46,844 bases of DNA from Myroides indicus (GTDB lineage Bacteria; Bacteroidota; Bacteroidia; Flavobacteriales; Flavobacteriaceae). A program made the position numbers and the translations under genes. The number at the start of each line of letters is the position of its first letter. Position 1 is the stretch's first letter. The notes below the pieces were generated by a model. It was given only the letters and a program-made list of their open reading frames with translations. It did not search any database and was not told where the DNA came from. Positions 24,815 to 33,947 of this stretch are shown piece after piece. The DNA lies in contig NZ_SOAG01000006.1 in assembly GCF_004364575.1 (NCBI RefSeq), forward strand, positions 60,307-107,150. The letters run 5' to 3'.

Positions 24815-26599
24815 ATGAAATATAAAATATTCAATACAGTAAATAAAGTACTGCTCGCAGGAACACTTTTAACAGCCGCTGCCTGCACAGATTTAGAAGA
24901 GAAAGTTTTAGATGAAAACTTAGGCTCATCAGAAATTAATCCGATTTCAGCGCTTACTTCCGCTTATTCGCGCTTAGGTCAAAACCTGTTTGTATCAACC
25001 GGCGGTTTATTTGCCTTGCAAGAACTGAGCAGCGATGTTGCTATCTTACCGACCAGAGGAAGTGATTGGGGAGACGCAGGAAAATGGAGAGCAATTGCCG
25101 AGTTTACCTGGGCACCTGACAGCGATTTGGTTCAAGGCAACTTTAACGATTTAACCAATGGTGTTACGCGTTCTTATACTGCCATTGAAGCTATTACATT
25201 AAATGGCGAAGGAGCTTCTAAGGAATTTTACCTGGCTGAAGCAAAGGGATTGCTGTATTTCTACGTTGCTCAATTATTAGATTTATACGGACAGGCTCCC
25301 TATAAGGATTTAGATAATTTAGACGGACCGGTTCGCGTTCTAACCGCGGAAAGCGATATTGATTTTGTGATTTCCGAAGTGGAAGAACTAATCGGCCAAT
25401 TACCGGATTTGGGCGAAAACCAAACTCATATCGGACGTTTTACCAAACAAGCTGCTTATGGTTTACTGGCAGAGCTATATATGAACAGAGCCGTATATAA
25501 AGATCGATATAATGCAAGTTCAACATTTGATTTTAATGCAGCTTCAGTTGACGGAACGTCTACCAATATGGATAAGGTTATCTACTATACTTCTTTGCTA
25601 ATTAACGAAGGAAGATTTCAGTTAGAGGAAAACTATTTTCACAACTTTGCAATTGATAACAATACTTCCCGAGAAATGATTTTTGCTGTGGTTCAGCACG
25701 TTTCGGACATCAAGGGTTCAAGCAATGATCTGGCATACAACACCATGGAAAGAAACCAGCGCGTTACAGCAAAAAACCGCGGAACGAATGCCAGCTGTAT
25801 TCGTCCTGAATTCTTTTACAGCTGGAATGGCAATCAGGATGACCCAAGGTTTCAAAGAAGCTATCAGTACGAAGACGGTACCTGGTTTATGAATGACGGA
25901 ACCGATGTATCAGTACCCGCTACTTCCATTGCTCCCGGAACATCTGAACCTTGGTTTCACTTTAACAGAGGAATTCAATTCGGTCCTCAATATGGTCCTG
26001 TTTTATCATCCTCAGGAAGTTTTGAAATGACAGGAGATGGCAGAATTAAAGTTTCACCTTTGGTTATGGAAAAAAGTACGACAACCCTGATGGATTTTAC
26101 TCCTGATCTTAATTTTGACAACCCTTCAGAATCAGTATTCAAGCAAGACCAGATTAACAGAGGAGCCCGCTGTTTTAAATTCGAGTTTGACGCTACTAAC
26201 GGAGACAATGGTTCTTCCGAAGTTGATATTCCGATTTACAGATTAGGTGGAATGTATATGCTTAGAGCAGAAGCATATTTTAGAAAAGGAGATACGGGAA
26301 TGGCACTCAATGACATTAATACGGTTCGCACGACTCGCACCCACGATGCTTTAAAAGGCTCTGTTCCGGGTAAAGCAATTGCATCTGTGGATGCTGAAGT
26401 TCTTTACAAAGAATTGGGATACGAAATGTATTGGGAAATTAAAAGAAGACCTCAAATGGTTCGGTTCGGAAAATTTGATTTGCCTTTAAGTCAATCGGCA
26501 AAACCGGAGTCTCAACCTTACCGAAGAGTATTTCCTATTCCGCAGACAATTATGGATATTGATGCAACTTTTGATCAAAATACAGGTTATTTCAATTAA
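24815..26599 (+). CDS. SusD/RagB-family surface lipoprotein
   Basis: The 594-aa lipoprotein pairs with the SusC above. The lipobox is TAAAC at about residues 20-24 (LLAGTLLTAAACTDLEEKVL). SusD features are LYFYVAQLLDLYGQAPYKDL (tetratricopeptide region), RFTKQAAYGLLAELYMNRAV and the C-terminal IYRLGGMYMLRAEAYFRKGD and GYEMYWEIKRRPQMVRFGKF. It forms the lid of the outer-membrane SusCD complex and binds the ligand. A strong bidirectional terminator follows. Confidence 0.93.
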   Translation: MKYKIFNTVNKVLLAGTLLTAAACTDLEEKVLDENLGSSEINPISALTSAYSRLGQNLFVSTGGLFALQELSSDVAILPTRGSDWGDAGKWRAIAEFTWAPDSDLVQGNFNDLTNGVTRSYTAIEAITLNGEGASKEFYLAEAKGLLYFYVAQLLDLYGQAPYKDLDNLDGPVRVLTAESDIDFVISEVEELIGQLPDLGENQTHIGRFTKQAAYGLLAELYMNRAVYKDRYNASSTFDFNAASVDGTSTNMDKVIYYTSLLINEGRFQLEENYFHNFAIDNNTSREMIFAVVQHVSDIKGSSNDLAYNTMERNQRVTAKNRGTNASCIRPEFFYSWNGNQDDPRFQRSYQYEDGTWFMNDGTDVSVPATSIAPGTSEPWFHFNRGIQFGPQYGPVLSSSGSFEMTGDGRIKVSPLVMEKSTTTLMDFTPDLNFDNPSESVFKQDQINRGARCFKFEFDATNGDNGSSEVDIPIYRLGGMYMLRAEAYFRKGDTGMALNDINTVRTTRTHDALKGSVPGKAIASVDAEVLYKELGYEMYWEIKRRPQMVRFGKFDLPLSQSAKPESQPYRRVFPIPQTIMDIDATFDQNTGYFN

Positions 26600-26639
26600 G
26601 TACAACCGGATAAACTATCTAAACTTAAAGTTTTATAAA

Positions 26640-26673
26640 ACAAAAAGGGATTTACTAGTAAATCCCTTTTTGT
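26640..26673. terminator. Bidirectional terminator after susD
   Basis: Perfect 16-bp arms ACAAAAAGGGATTTAC (26640-26655) and GTAAATCCCTTTTTGT (26658-26673) leave only TA in the centre; the real loop would be a little larger. T-runs occur on both sides, so it can serve the susD gene and the minus-strand gene that ends at 26751. Confidence 0.85.
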
Positions 26674-26750
26674 AATCTTAAAATACTGGCTATTTAAAGT
26701 TCCCTTTCACAACCTTCTGAAAATTATCCTTCAAGCTATATATAGCTTTA

Positions 26751-27167
26751 TTATTTTCTGGACGTACGCATAGCTTTTACCTTTGTCAGGTTAGAATCTT
26801 TCTGCAATTGCGCGTACTGCTCAGTTTCCACACCATATATAGCTATTCTCCCTTTACTGTCTGCATGAATACCAAAACCATAGTTTTTTGTCAAGGGGGA
26901 TGTTCTCAGGCAAGGTTGTCCTTTTGAAAAAAATTGCTGTCTCGCTTGTTCGTATTCTGTTGCTGTTAAATCGTTTTTCCAGGCGAATACCTGAAACAAT
27001 ATATCATCTGAAGTAAACTGATAAGGATTGTTTATCAACAATTCATATTGGATTTCAGCAATAGTCTTTTTACCATTTTTAGAAACCGGCTTTATCCCGC
27101 AAGAAGCTTTGGTATCTTCTGCCGCTTCAATAAAAGTATCAAAATAATTAGTGGTATGTATTTTCAT
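26751..27167 (-). CDS. DUF6157 family protein
   Basis: This 138-aa soluble protein begins MKIHTTNYFDTFIEAAEDTK, the hallmark of DUF6157. The conserved QYELLINNPYQFTSDDILFQ and PCLRTSPLTKNYGFGIHADS follow. The function is unknown. It lies 38 bases downstream of a VOC-family gene on the same strand, and both are divergent from an AraC/SDR pair. Confidence 0.75.
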   Translation of the reverse strand: MKIHTTNYFDTFIEAAEDTKASCGIKPVSKNGKKTIAEIQYELLINNPYQFTSDDILFQVFAWKNDLTATEYEQARQQFFSKGQPCLRTSPLTKNYGFGIHADSKGRIAIYGVETEQYAQLQKDSNLTKVKAMRTSRK

Positions 27168-27205
27168 TATCTGTTTTTTATAATTCCGTTTTTAGTTATT
27201 TTGTT

Positions 27206-27556
27206 TTACAGAGACCAGACAGCAAGCTCATATCCGTCTAAATCTGTAAACTGAAAGCGTTTGCCTCCCGGAAAATCAAAAATATCCTTTACAATAGTAC
27301 CGCCTGAATTTATCACTTTATTTTTAGTTGCTTCGATATCTTCTGAATATAAAACAACTAAAACAGTCCCGTTAACAGGATCTCCATACGTAAAACCTCC
27401 GTCTACATAATCTCCGGTAAAAGAAGTATATTCGGGTCCGTAATCTGTAAATTTCCAATCAAAACATTGGGTGTAAAATTCTTTAGCACGGGTAATATCT
27501 TTCGAAAGAAATTCGATATACTGTATCTGTTCGTGTTTTAATTTACTATCTGCCAT
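27206..27556 (-). CDS. VOC (glyoxalase/bleomycin-resistance) family protein
   Basis: The 116-aa protein is a single vicinal-oxygen-chelate domain: QIQYIEFLSKDITRAKEFYT, FDWKFTDYGPEYTSF, and the end IFDFPGGKRFQFTDLDGYEL-AVWSL. Members bind metals and catalyse isomerisations or ring openings, or bind small molecules. The substrate is unknown. It probably forms one transcript with the DUF6157 gene. Confidence 0.85.
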   Translation of the reverse strand: MADSKLKHEQIQYIEFLSKDITRAKEFYTQCFDWKFTDYGPEYTSFTGDYVDGGFTYGDPVNGTVLVVLYSEDIEATKNKVINSGGTIVKDIFDFPGGKRFQFTDLDGYELAVWSL

Positions 27557-28079
27557 AATTCTGTCGAATTTAAAATCCTTTAATTATGTTTTAGTACTTA
27601 TTAATACCAAAACAAACATTGCAATTGAGGAAAAGTAAATTTATAGAAAAAAATTTAGAACAGAAAAAAACAGAATAACTAATATCATAGTTGTTATTTA
27701 ACTACTATATAAAACAAAGCTAATATGTTTTTATATATAATACCTTACTAAGGCTCTCAACAATATGTGAGATACTTCTTAACTTCTTTATCATTCATAA
27801 GCTTTAATTATTTTTACCGAAAAACAATAGATTCATCCAATTTTGAGTATTTTTAATCATCATAAATAAATTTTGGAATAAAAATCTGCCTTTTTTACAA
27901 GTAACAGAAACAAATACTGGAGCTATAAGGCTATATGAATAATCAGGTCTCACAATGAGGGAAAAATAAGTTTTTGGGATTATGAGAATTTAATCGTAAA
28001 TGAAAAAAACTGAAAAGTTCACCATAAATAACTTTTTAGAACTCCGCATTTTTACCATAGTTTTTTAAATTTAAAAAGG
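27557..28079. other. Divergent intergenic region between VOC and AraC genes
   Basis: About 520 AT-rich bases. The right end holds the 18-base operator-like sequence at 28012-28029 followed by a CATTTTTA box. Nothing else recognisable was found; no coding ORF on either strand. Confidence 0.6.
28012..28029 (+). promoter_or_regulatory. 18-base operator-like site, copy 1 (ahead of the AraC gene)
   Basis: GAAAAGTTCACCATAAAT is repeated exactly at 28465-28482. In both places it is followed, after 17 bases, by a -7-like box (CATTTTTA here, CATCTTTG there). No TTTG -33 element is present, as expected at an activator-dependent promoter. Confidence 0.6.
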
Positions 28080-28457
28080 ATGAATGATACAGGCAAAGAC
28101 ATTATAAAAAGAAGTAAACAAATTACTGAAAGCTATTTCAAGTTTTTAGATAACCACATTGCCGATATCGTTTCTGGTAACGTTACTGATTTTATGGAAA
28201 TTAACGAAATTGCTAAGAAACTTTTTTTATCACATCAGCATTTAACCGATACTATACAAAAAGAGACAGGAAATCATCCTTGCCATTTTTATGATTTAAA
28301 GATAATAGACCACGCCAAAAGAATGCTTTTGGAAACAGATAAATCTGTTTCAGAAATTGCAAGAATATTAACCTATGATCCCTCTAATTTTTCAAAATTC
28401 TTCAAAAAATTTGTAGGACAAACACCGGGACAATTCAGAAAAGAAACCAATAAATAA
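28080..28457 (+). CDS. Short AraC-family regulator, DNA-binding domain only
   Basis: This 125-aa protein consists essentially of an AraC double helix-turn-helix: FMEINEIAKKLFLSHQHLTD and VSEIARILTYDPSNFSKFFK, followed by KFVGQTPGQFRKET. It lacks the usual N-terminal sensor domain, so regulation would be by abundance or by a partner. The first 30 residues are hydrophilic. It lies 85 bases ahead of an SDR gene on the same strand, and both genes are preceded by the same 18-base site, which suggests autoregulation plus control of the SDR. Confidence 0.85.
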   Translation: MNDTGKDIIKRSKQITESYFKFLDNHIADIVSGNVTDFMEINEIAKKLFLSHQHLTDTIQKETGNHPCHFYDLKIIDHAKRMLLETDKSVSEIARILTYDPSNFSKFFKKFVGQTPGQFRKETNK

Positions 28458-28464
28458 AAGTTCC

Positions 28465-28482
28465 GAAAAGTTCACCATAAAT
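28465..28482 (+). promoter_or_regulatory. 18-base operator-like site, copy 2 (ahead of the SDR gene)
   Basis: This is an exact copy of the 18 bases at 28012-28029. A further TTCACCAT lies at 28495-28502 and overlaps the -7-like box CATCTTTG at 28500-28507. The SDR start codon is 60 bases downstream of the repeat. Confidence 0.6.
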
Positions 28483-28542
28483 TATAGTAATCTCTTCACC
28501 ATCTTTGTTTTATAAATTATATAACATTAAAAATAAAATAAA

Positions 28543-29298
28543 ATGGCAAGAAATGATTTAAAAGGAAAAGTAGTCCTGATTGCAGGTGGCGCAAAAAATT
28601 TAGGAGGTTTATTAAGTCGTAATTTAGCAGCAAAAGGAGCTAAAGTTGTTATCCATTACAATAGTGACAGTACAAAAACTGAAGCCGAAAAAACATTAGC
28701 AGACATTACTAATGTGGGAGGAGAAGCAATTTTATTTCAGGCAGATTTAACAGATGTAAAAAACATTTCTAAACTGTTTGATGTCGCCATAAAAAAATTT
28801 GGAGGTATTGATATTGCAATCAATACGGTTGGTAAAGTATTAAAAAAATCTTTTACAGAAACAACAGAAGAAGAATATGACAGCATGAGCGACATCAACG
28901 CCAAAGTAGCATATTTTTTTATTCAAGAAGCAGGCAAAAAATTAAACGACAATGGAAAAATAAGTACTATTGTAACTTCATTATTAGCAGCATTTACAGG
29001 ATACTATTCTACTTATGCCGGAGCAAAAGCACCTGTTGAACATTTCACCAGAGCAGCTTCTAAAGAATTTGGTTCTCGTGGAATTTCCGTAACGGCAGTT
29101 GCTCCGGGCCCTATGGACACCCCTTTCTTTTATGGACAAGAAAGTGAAGAGGCAGTAGCTTACCACAAGCAAGCTTCTGACTTAGGAGGCTTAACTGATA
29201 TTAAAGATATTGCTCCATTGGTAGAGTTTTTAATAACTGAAGGCTGGTGGATTACGGGACAAACTATCTTTGCAAACGGCGGTTATACTACAAGATAA
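28543..29298 (+). CDS. Short-chain dehydrogenase/reductase (SDR)
   Basis: The 251-aa oxidoreductase has a Rossmann motif AGGAKNLGGLLSR near residue 15 (a variant of TGxxxGxG), NTVGKV in place of the usual NNAG, and the catalytic pair Y-x-x-x-K in STYAGAKAPVEHFTR. It ends with WWITGQTIFANGGYTTR, the normal classical SDR C-terminus. It reduces or oxidises an unknown carbonyl or alcohol with NAD(P)H in the cytoplasm. Control by the adjacent AraC protein is likely from the shared 18-base site. Confidence 0.88.
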   Translation: MARNDLKGKVVLIAGGAKNLGGLLSRNLAAKGAKVVIHYNSDSTKTEAEKTLADITNVGGEAILFQADLTDVKNISKLFDVAIKKFGGIDIAINTVGKVLKKSFTETTEEEYDSMSDINAKVAYFFIQEAGKKLNDNGKISTIVTSLLAAFTGYYSTYAGAKAPVEHFTRAASKEFGSRGISVTAVAPGPMDTPFFYGQESEEAVAYHKQASDLGGLTDIKDIAPLVEFLITEGWWITGQTIFANGGYTTR

Positions 29299-29325
29299 CA
29301 AACATCAATTTATATTCTACAAGGC

Positions 29326-29355
29326 AGGCAAAAAAGTTGTTTGCCTTGCTTTTAG
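29326..29355. terminator. Hairpin terminator after the SDR gene
   Basis: AGGCAAA (29326-29332) pairs with TTTGCCT (29340-29346) around a 7-base loop, followed by TGCTTTT. It is short but well placed, 27 bases after the SDR stop, and precedes the convergent nadB end. Confidence 0.5.
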
Positions 29356-29430
29356 AATTTTAGAGCTATTAAACTTTATTCAAATGTAGTTTATACGCCA
29401 TTATTCAAACTTTTTTAAGATGATAAATTA

Positions 29431-30942
29431 CTATCTATCACAATAAAAGCAACCTCTGTTTTCAGTTCTTTTCAAAGACGAAACCACCATAGAAAAAGCA
29501 ACCGTTATCTTGTTTCTCAATTCCCCAAGTTCTTTAGAAAGCTTGTAATTTTGGGTGATACTTTGAAACTCTTCCTGCCAAATTAGTAATTGTTGTTTCT
29601 TCTTTTCTAAATCTTCATTGTTTCGTACAATACCAACATTTTGCTGAATAAGATTTCTTAACATCGAATCTCTGTCACGGATAAACTCTTCAGATACTTG
29701 TGGTTTATTAAGCTTGTCTTCCAATGTAAACACAACATTGGCTGAAACAATTTCTTTATTCTTCAAAAAGAGAAAAATTCGATGGGCATAAACCACCGCT
29801 TCCAACAGCGAATTAGAAGCTAGTCTATTAGCTCCATGCAATCCGGTTCGGGAACATTCTCCGCAGGCAAATAAATTTTCAACCGAAGTTTGTCCGAAAC
29901 TATTTACCGTGATTCCGCCACATAAATAATGTTGTGTAGGAAAAACGGGAATCCAGTCTTTGACCACATCAATACCTTGTTTCCAGCAATATTGTGTAAT
30001 TGCCGGAAAATGTTTTTGAAAAGCATTTATTTCCAAATGAGTGCAATCTAAATAAACACATGCTTCTCCCGATTTTTTCAGTTCGGTTTCAATGCTTCTT
30101 GAAACAATATCTCGCGATGCCAACTCGCCGCGCAAATCATAACCAAACATAAACCGGTGTCCGTTTTTTGTTTTTAAATGTGCACCAAAACCTCTTACTG
30201 CTTCGGATATCAAAAAAGTGTGTTCCGATTTTGCATACAATGCCGTAGGATGAAACTGAACAAACTCCATATCATCTACCTCAGCATTTGCCCGAATCGC
30301 CATCGCAATTCCGTCGCCGGTGGCAATTACAGAATTGGTTGTATGCTGGTAAAGCTGACCGATTCCGCCAGTTGCCAAAACAGTAAAGTCTGCATAAATC
30401 AAAAACTGCTGACCGCTCTTTTCATCTAAGACAACAGCTCCGTTACAGCGATTGTCTGCAACAAGCAAATCAACTGCAAAATGATAATCCAGAAATTCAA
30501 TGTTGTCATTTTGCTGTGCTTTTGCTAAAACTGCACGCTCAATTTCTTTTCCGGTCTCGTCTTTGTGGTGCACTACCCGGTAATCCGAATGTCCGCCTTC
30601 TTTTACCAGATCTAACCTTCCGGTTTCCGTTCGGTCAAACTGCACCCCCCAATCTATAAGCTCCTGTAACCGTTCAGGTCCTTCGGTAACGACTATTTCA
30701 ACAACTTCCTTATCGCACAATCCGTCACCGCAAATCAAGGTATCTGCGATGTGCTTTTCAAAATTATCGTTGATTTCATCCATTACCACCGCAATCCCAC
30801 CTTGTGCATACTGCGTATTGGATTCTTCTTTACTGGATTTAGTGACGATAATAATTTTCCTGTCTGGAAATTGTTCCGCCAACTTTATGGCGATCGTGAG
30901 TCCGGCAATGCCCGATCCTATAATCAGATAATCGGCTTTCAT
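29431..30942 (-). CDS. nadB: L-aspartate oxidase NadB
   Basis: This 503-aa flavoenzyme oxidises L-aspartate to iminoaspartate, the first step of de novo NAD synthesis. The FAD site is DYLIIGSGIAGLTIAIKLAE, followed by ESNTQYAQGGIAVVM, the substrate-side histidine and arginine region YRVVHHKDETG, and HPTALYAKSEHTFLISEAVR with GGITVNSFGQTSVENLFACG-EC. It ends with NRGCFYCDR. The start ATG at 30942 follows the nadA stop by 4 bases; the longer frame uses a TTG inside nadA and is rejected. NadA and NadB are thought to hand over iminoaspartate, and the tight spacing suits that. Confidence 0.95.
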   Translation of the reverse strand: MKADYLIIGSGIAGLTIAIKLAEQFPDRKIIIVTKSSKEESNTQYAQGGIAVVMDEINDNFEKHIADTLICGDGLCDKEVVEIVVTEGPERLQELIDWGVQFDRTETGRLDLVKEGGHSDYRVVHHKDETGKEIERAVLAKAQQNDNIEFLDYHFAVDLLVADNRCNGAVVLDEKSGQQFLIYADFTVLATGGIGQLYQHTTNSVIATGDGIAMAIRANAEVDDMEFVQFHPTALYAKSEHTFLISEAVRGFGAHLKTKNGHRFMFGYDLRGELASRDIVSRSIETELKKSGEACVYLDCTHLEINAFQKHFPAITQYCWKQGIDVVKDWIPVFPTQHYLCGGITVNSFGQTSVENLFACGECSRTGLHGANRLASNSLLEAVVYAHRIFLFLKNKEIVSANVVFTLEDKLNKPQVSEEFIRDRDSMLRNLIQQNVGIVRNNEDLEKKKQQLLIWQEEFQSITQNYKLSKELGELRNKITVAFSMVVSSLKRTENRGCFYCDR

Positions 30943-30946
30943 AATC

Positions 30947-31876
30947 TTATTTTGACAGCTCAAGCATTCGTTTAATAGGAATCAATGCCTTTTTCGCCAC
31001 TTCTTCCGAAACCGTGATTTCTGGAGATTCCTTGACCAGACAGTCGTACACTTTCTGCAACGTATTAAGCTTCATATAAGCACATTCACTACAAGCACAG
31101 GTATTATCTTCAACGGATGGCGCTGGAATCAATATTTTATCAGGAACTTCCTGCTGCATTTTAAATAAAATTCCGGCTTCGGTCGCTACGATAAATTTTT
31201 GTTTGGTGCTTTGCTTAACATAATTGATCATTCCGGCAGTAGAACCGATATAACCTGCCGTTTTCAAAATATGTGCTTCGGATTCGGGATGCGCAATAAT
31301 GGCCGCATCAGGATGTTGTTTATATAAAGCGATTAATTTATCCATCGAAAACGCTTCGTGTACAACACAGCTTCCATCCCACAAAACCATTTTCCTGCCG
31401 GTTTTGCTGTTGATGTAATTTCCGAGATTTTTATCCGGTGCAAAAATGATCGGAACATATTCAGGTACAGAATTGACAATTTTTTCAGCATTGGAAGATG
31501 TACAAACCAAATCGCTCATTGCTTTGATTTCTGCCGAACAATTGACATACGTAATCACAATATGATCGGGATGAGCTGCCGTAAATGTTTTAAAAGCGCC
31601 AGGCAGACAGGAATCTGCGAGTGAACAACCGGCATTTAAATCCGGTAAGATGACTTTTTTTAACGGATTTAAAAGCTTTGCCGTTTCTGCCATAAAGTGC
31701 ACTCCGGCAAACAAAATAATGTCCGCATCTGTTTTTTCGGCTTCCTGAGACAATCCCAGACTGTCGCCTACAAAATCCGCAACTTCCTGTATTTCGGGTT
31801 CTTGGTAGTAATGCGCCAAAATCACAGCGTTTTTTTCTTTTTTAAGTGCAGTTATTTTTTGTTTCAGCCCTTCCAT
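30947..31876 (-). CDS. nadA: Quinolinate synthase NadA
   Basis: The 309-aa enzyme condenses iminoaspartate with dihydroxyacetone phosphate to quinolinate using a [4Fe-4S] cluster. The three cluster cysteines are expected at AGCSLADSC, near VCTSSNA, and [14 protein letters not shown]; histidines appear in [20 protein letters not shown] and in [20 protein letters not shown]. It lies between nadB and an unknown 597-aa protein, 13 bases downstream of the latter. Confidence 0.95.
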   Translation of the reverse strand: MEGLKQKITALKKEKNAVILAHYYQEPEIQEVADFVGDSLGLSQEAEKTDADIILFAGVHFMAETAKLLNPLKKVILPDLNAGCSLADSCLPGAFKTFTAAHPDHIVITYVNCSAEIKAMSDLVCTSSNAEKIVNSVPEYVPIIFAPDKNLGNYINSKTGRKMVLWDGSCVVHEAFSMDKLIALYKQHPDAAIIAHPESEAHILKTAGYIGSTAGMINYVKQSTKQKFIVATEAGILFKMQQEVPDKILIPAPSVEDNTCACSECAYMKLNTLQKVYDCLVKESPEITVSEEVAKKALIPIKRMLELSK

Positions 31877-31889
31877 AATTTCAATATAT

Positions 31890-33683
31890 TCATAGTTTCA
31901 CTTCGTTGAGCTGTAAACTGTACATTTCCAATTGCCGTTGAAGCTGCTCTTTTTCCCCAGTAAAAAAGTGGGTTTGCGCAAACAGTTCTTTGTAATAGTC
32001 AATTCCCTTCTGCAAATTGTCTTTAAATCCTGTCCACTTTTTGGTTTGAATGGCGGTCATTGCTTCTCCCGATTCTGCGATACCTTTTTTTAAATGCTCT
32101 ACATACATTTGCAATTCTTTTATAAACATATTTGGTCGGTTATTATCAGCAATAATGTTGTTTTTACCGTAAATATGTTTCACCATATCCGCTAAAGAAA
32201 TGATTTTGTCAAAATACGCTAAATTCGGTCCCGGACAAATGACTACACCTTGCTGCTGTCCTTTGATTTCCATCCCATTTTCAAGATATGAAGCGTTTGC
32301 CAAACCTACGCACAGACAGGCTTTTTCAAATATCTCGGCTTTTTTCTGCTCGATGGCTTTTTCAGAAAGTGTCTTCTTTTGCTGTTCTAATTCGGCCAGC
32401 TTAATATCCTGATATTTTTTAGATGCCGTGCACATTCCCTCCGCGTCGTATTCTTTGTTGAGTGCCAAAAACTTTTTGGGACACGAACTGCCTGCTTTAT
32501 TGTCTTTAATGCGTTTTTGTTTCCATAAATCGTTGCTCATTCCTTTGACGGTATTAAACGGAACACCTAAAGGCGAGATATTGCTCAGATAAAAATCGTC
32601 TTCTTCCGCTTTTGCCAGTAAAGTACGGGTTTCCTCATCAACGGAAGTCGCTTCGGGCACCAATAAAAAGGGCGATCCCCAACCTACGGAATCAATCTGG
32701 TAGTGATTCAACAAAAAGCTGTGCTCCTCAGCCGTGCCCACCCCGCCTTGTGCTGTTATTTTCAAAGCTAAAGGCTGTTGCGGTACCGGCAGATTTTTAG
32801 TTTCTAACGCTTTTATCATCAATTCGTGAGCAGATTGTACCAACTGTTCTTTTTTGGCTTTAAATTCTTCCAAAATAGGTCCGAACAAAAAGCCATCAGT
32901 CGCAAAAGCGTGTCCGCCGCAATTTAATCCCGATTCTATACGGTATTCTGAAACCCAAAGTCCTTTTTTTGCCAGAAAGTTCCCTTGAATCATCGCCGAA
33001 CGAAAATCGCTTACTTTCAGGATTATTTTCTTTTGAAGATGTCCGTCTGCATCCGGATAAAATGCCGGAAATTGTTCAAAATAGCTGTACAGTCTCGGAT
33101 TCATTCCTGCGGAAAGTACCACAGAAGAATTCAGATTGCTTTCTGCAAAACCGCGAAGCGACGCGTGTGCATCATTAAACGTTATCGGAAGTTGCTTCCC
33201 TTTTTCATAATTTTCCTTATCAACTTTGGTCATAATATTGACATCAATGGTTCCGGGAATAAAATGGTCTGCAAGATATTTTTTTACCTGTTCTTTCATA
33301 TGCAAGCCTTCCCCAATAAGCTTTTGCAAACCATTCTTCAATTCAGAAGTATCGGGAAGCAGTGAAATATACTGATTTAAAGCCTGCTTGTTTTCTGAGA
33401 GTTCTTCCTTAAACTGCTGGAATTTTTGTGTTACCACTTCATTCATCAGATTGAGATAGGCTTTGATGCGTTCAGCACGGTAATCGGAACATTTTTTTGT
33501 AATTTCCCGATATGGAAGCAGGAATTTTTTACAATAAAAAGCGCGCATACGTTCCGTGAGTTCATCATCTGTGATAGAAACTACTGATGAAATTCCTAAA
33601 TGAGCAATCCGAATCGGGCTGTCAATTGTATAAGACAAACCCATCACGGGAATGTGAAAAGTATGTGGATGGAATATAGACAT
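31890..33683 (-). CDS. Uncharacterised cysteine-containing protein, distantly nitronate-monooxygenase-like
   Basis: The 597-aa protein starts at the ATG at 33683 (a TTG lies two codons upstream). I do not recognise it as a named family. Two stretches recall FMN TIM-barrel enzymes of the nitronate monooxygenase type: the N-terminal [27 protein letters not shown] and [20 protein letters not shown] followed by [20 protein letters not shown]. The middle has [16 protein letters not shown] and [20 protein letters not shown]. The C-terminal third has cysteines spaced as if to bind a metal or cluster: [33 protein letters not shown] and [12 protein letters not shown]. It is the first gene of the nad operon, 13 bases ahead of nadA, which suggests a link to NAD synthesis. 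That link is inferred from position only. Confidence 0.6.
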   Translation of the reverse strand: MSIFHPHTFHIPVMGLSYTIDSPIRIAHLGISSVVSITDDELTERMRAFYCKKFLLPYREITKKCSDYRAERIKAYLNLMNEVVTQKFQQFKEELSENKQALNQYISLLPDTSELKNGLQKLIGEGLHMKEQVKKYLADHFIPGTIDVNIMTKVDKENYEKGKQLPITFNDAHASLRGFAESNLNSSVVLSAGMNPRLYSYFEQFPAFYPDADGHLQKKIILKVSDFRSAMIQGNFLAKKGLWVSEYRIESGLNCGGHAFATDGFLFGPILEEFKAKKEQLVQSAHELMIKALETKNLPVPQQPLALKITAQGGVGTAEEHSFLLNHYQIDSVGWGSPFLLVPEATSVDEETRTLLAKAEEDDFYLSNISPLGVPFNTVKGMSNDLWKQKRIKDNKAGSSCPKKFLALNKEYDAEGMCTASKKYQDIKLAELEQQKKTLSEKAIEQKKAEIFEKACLCVGLANASYLENGMEIKGQQQGVVICPGPNLAYFDKIISLADMVKHIYGKNNIIADNNRPNMFIKELQMYVEHLKKGIAESGEAMTAIQTKKWTGFKDNLQKGIDYYKELFAQTHFFTGEKEQLQRQLEMYSLQLNEVKL

Positions 33684-33888
33684 ACGCAAATAATTAAAAA
33701 ATGATTAACGAGCGAAGTTTGTATTTTTTTTCTGCTTAATCTATGATATATATCAGTAAAAAATTAGGTTGAATAAAAAACCTGCGCAAGTTTATTTTAC
33801 GTTTATTAGAAGTTTGTTCAGTTATTTTTATTTAGAATTAACTCTCAAAAAAAGCACTCATAACAAAACATTTTTCAAAATAAATGAT

Positions 33889-33896
33889 TAAATTTG
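33889..33896 (+). promoter_or_regulatory. Candidate -7 promoter box of the alcohol dehydrogenase
   Basis: TAAATTTG matches TAnnTTTG, 52 bases ahead of the ATG. No TTTG is present 19 bases upstream, so support is partial. Confidence 0.35.
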
Positions 33897-33947
33897 AATA
33901 TAAATTCATAAAAAATAATCAAATTATAAATATTTAAATCTAGTATA

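Noticed and set aside
30943..30963. Longer nadB starting at a TTG within nadA
   Set aside because: The extension is not part of the NadB family N-terminus; the ATG at 30942 directly precedes the FAD-binding strand.
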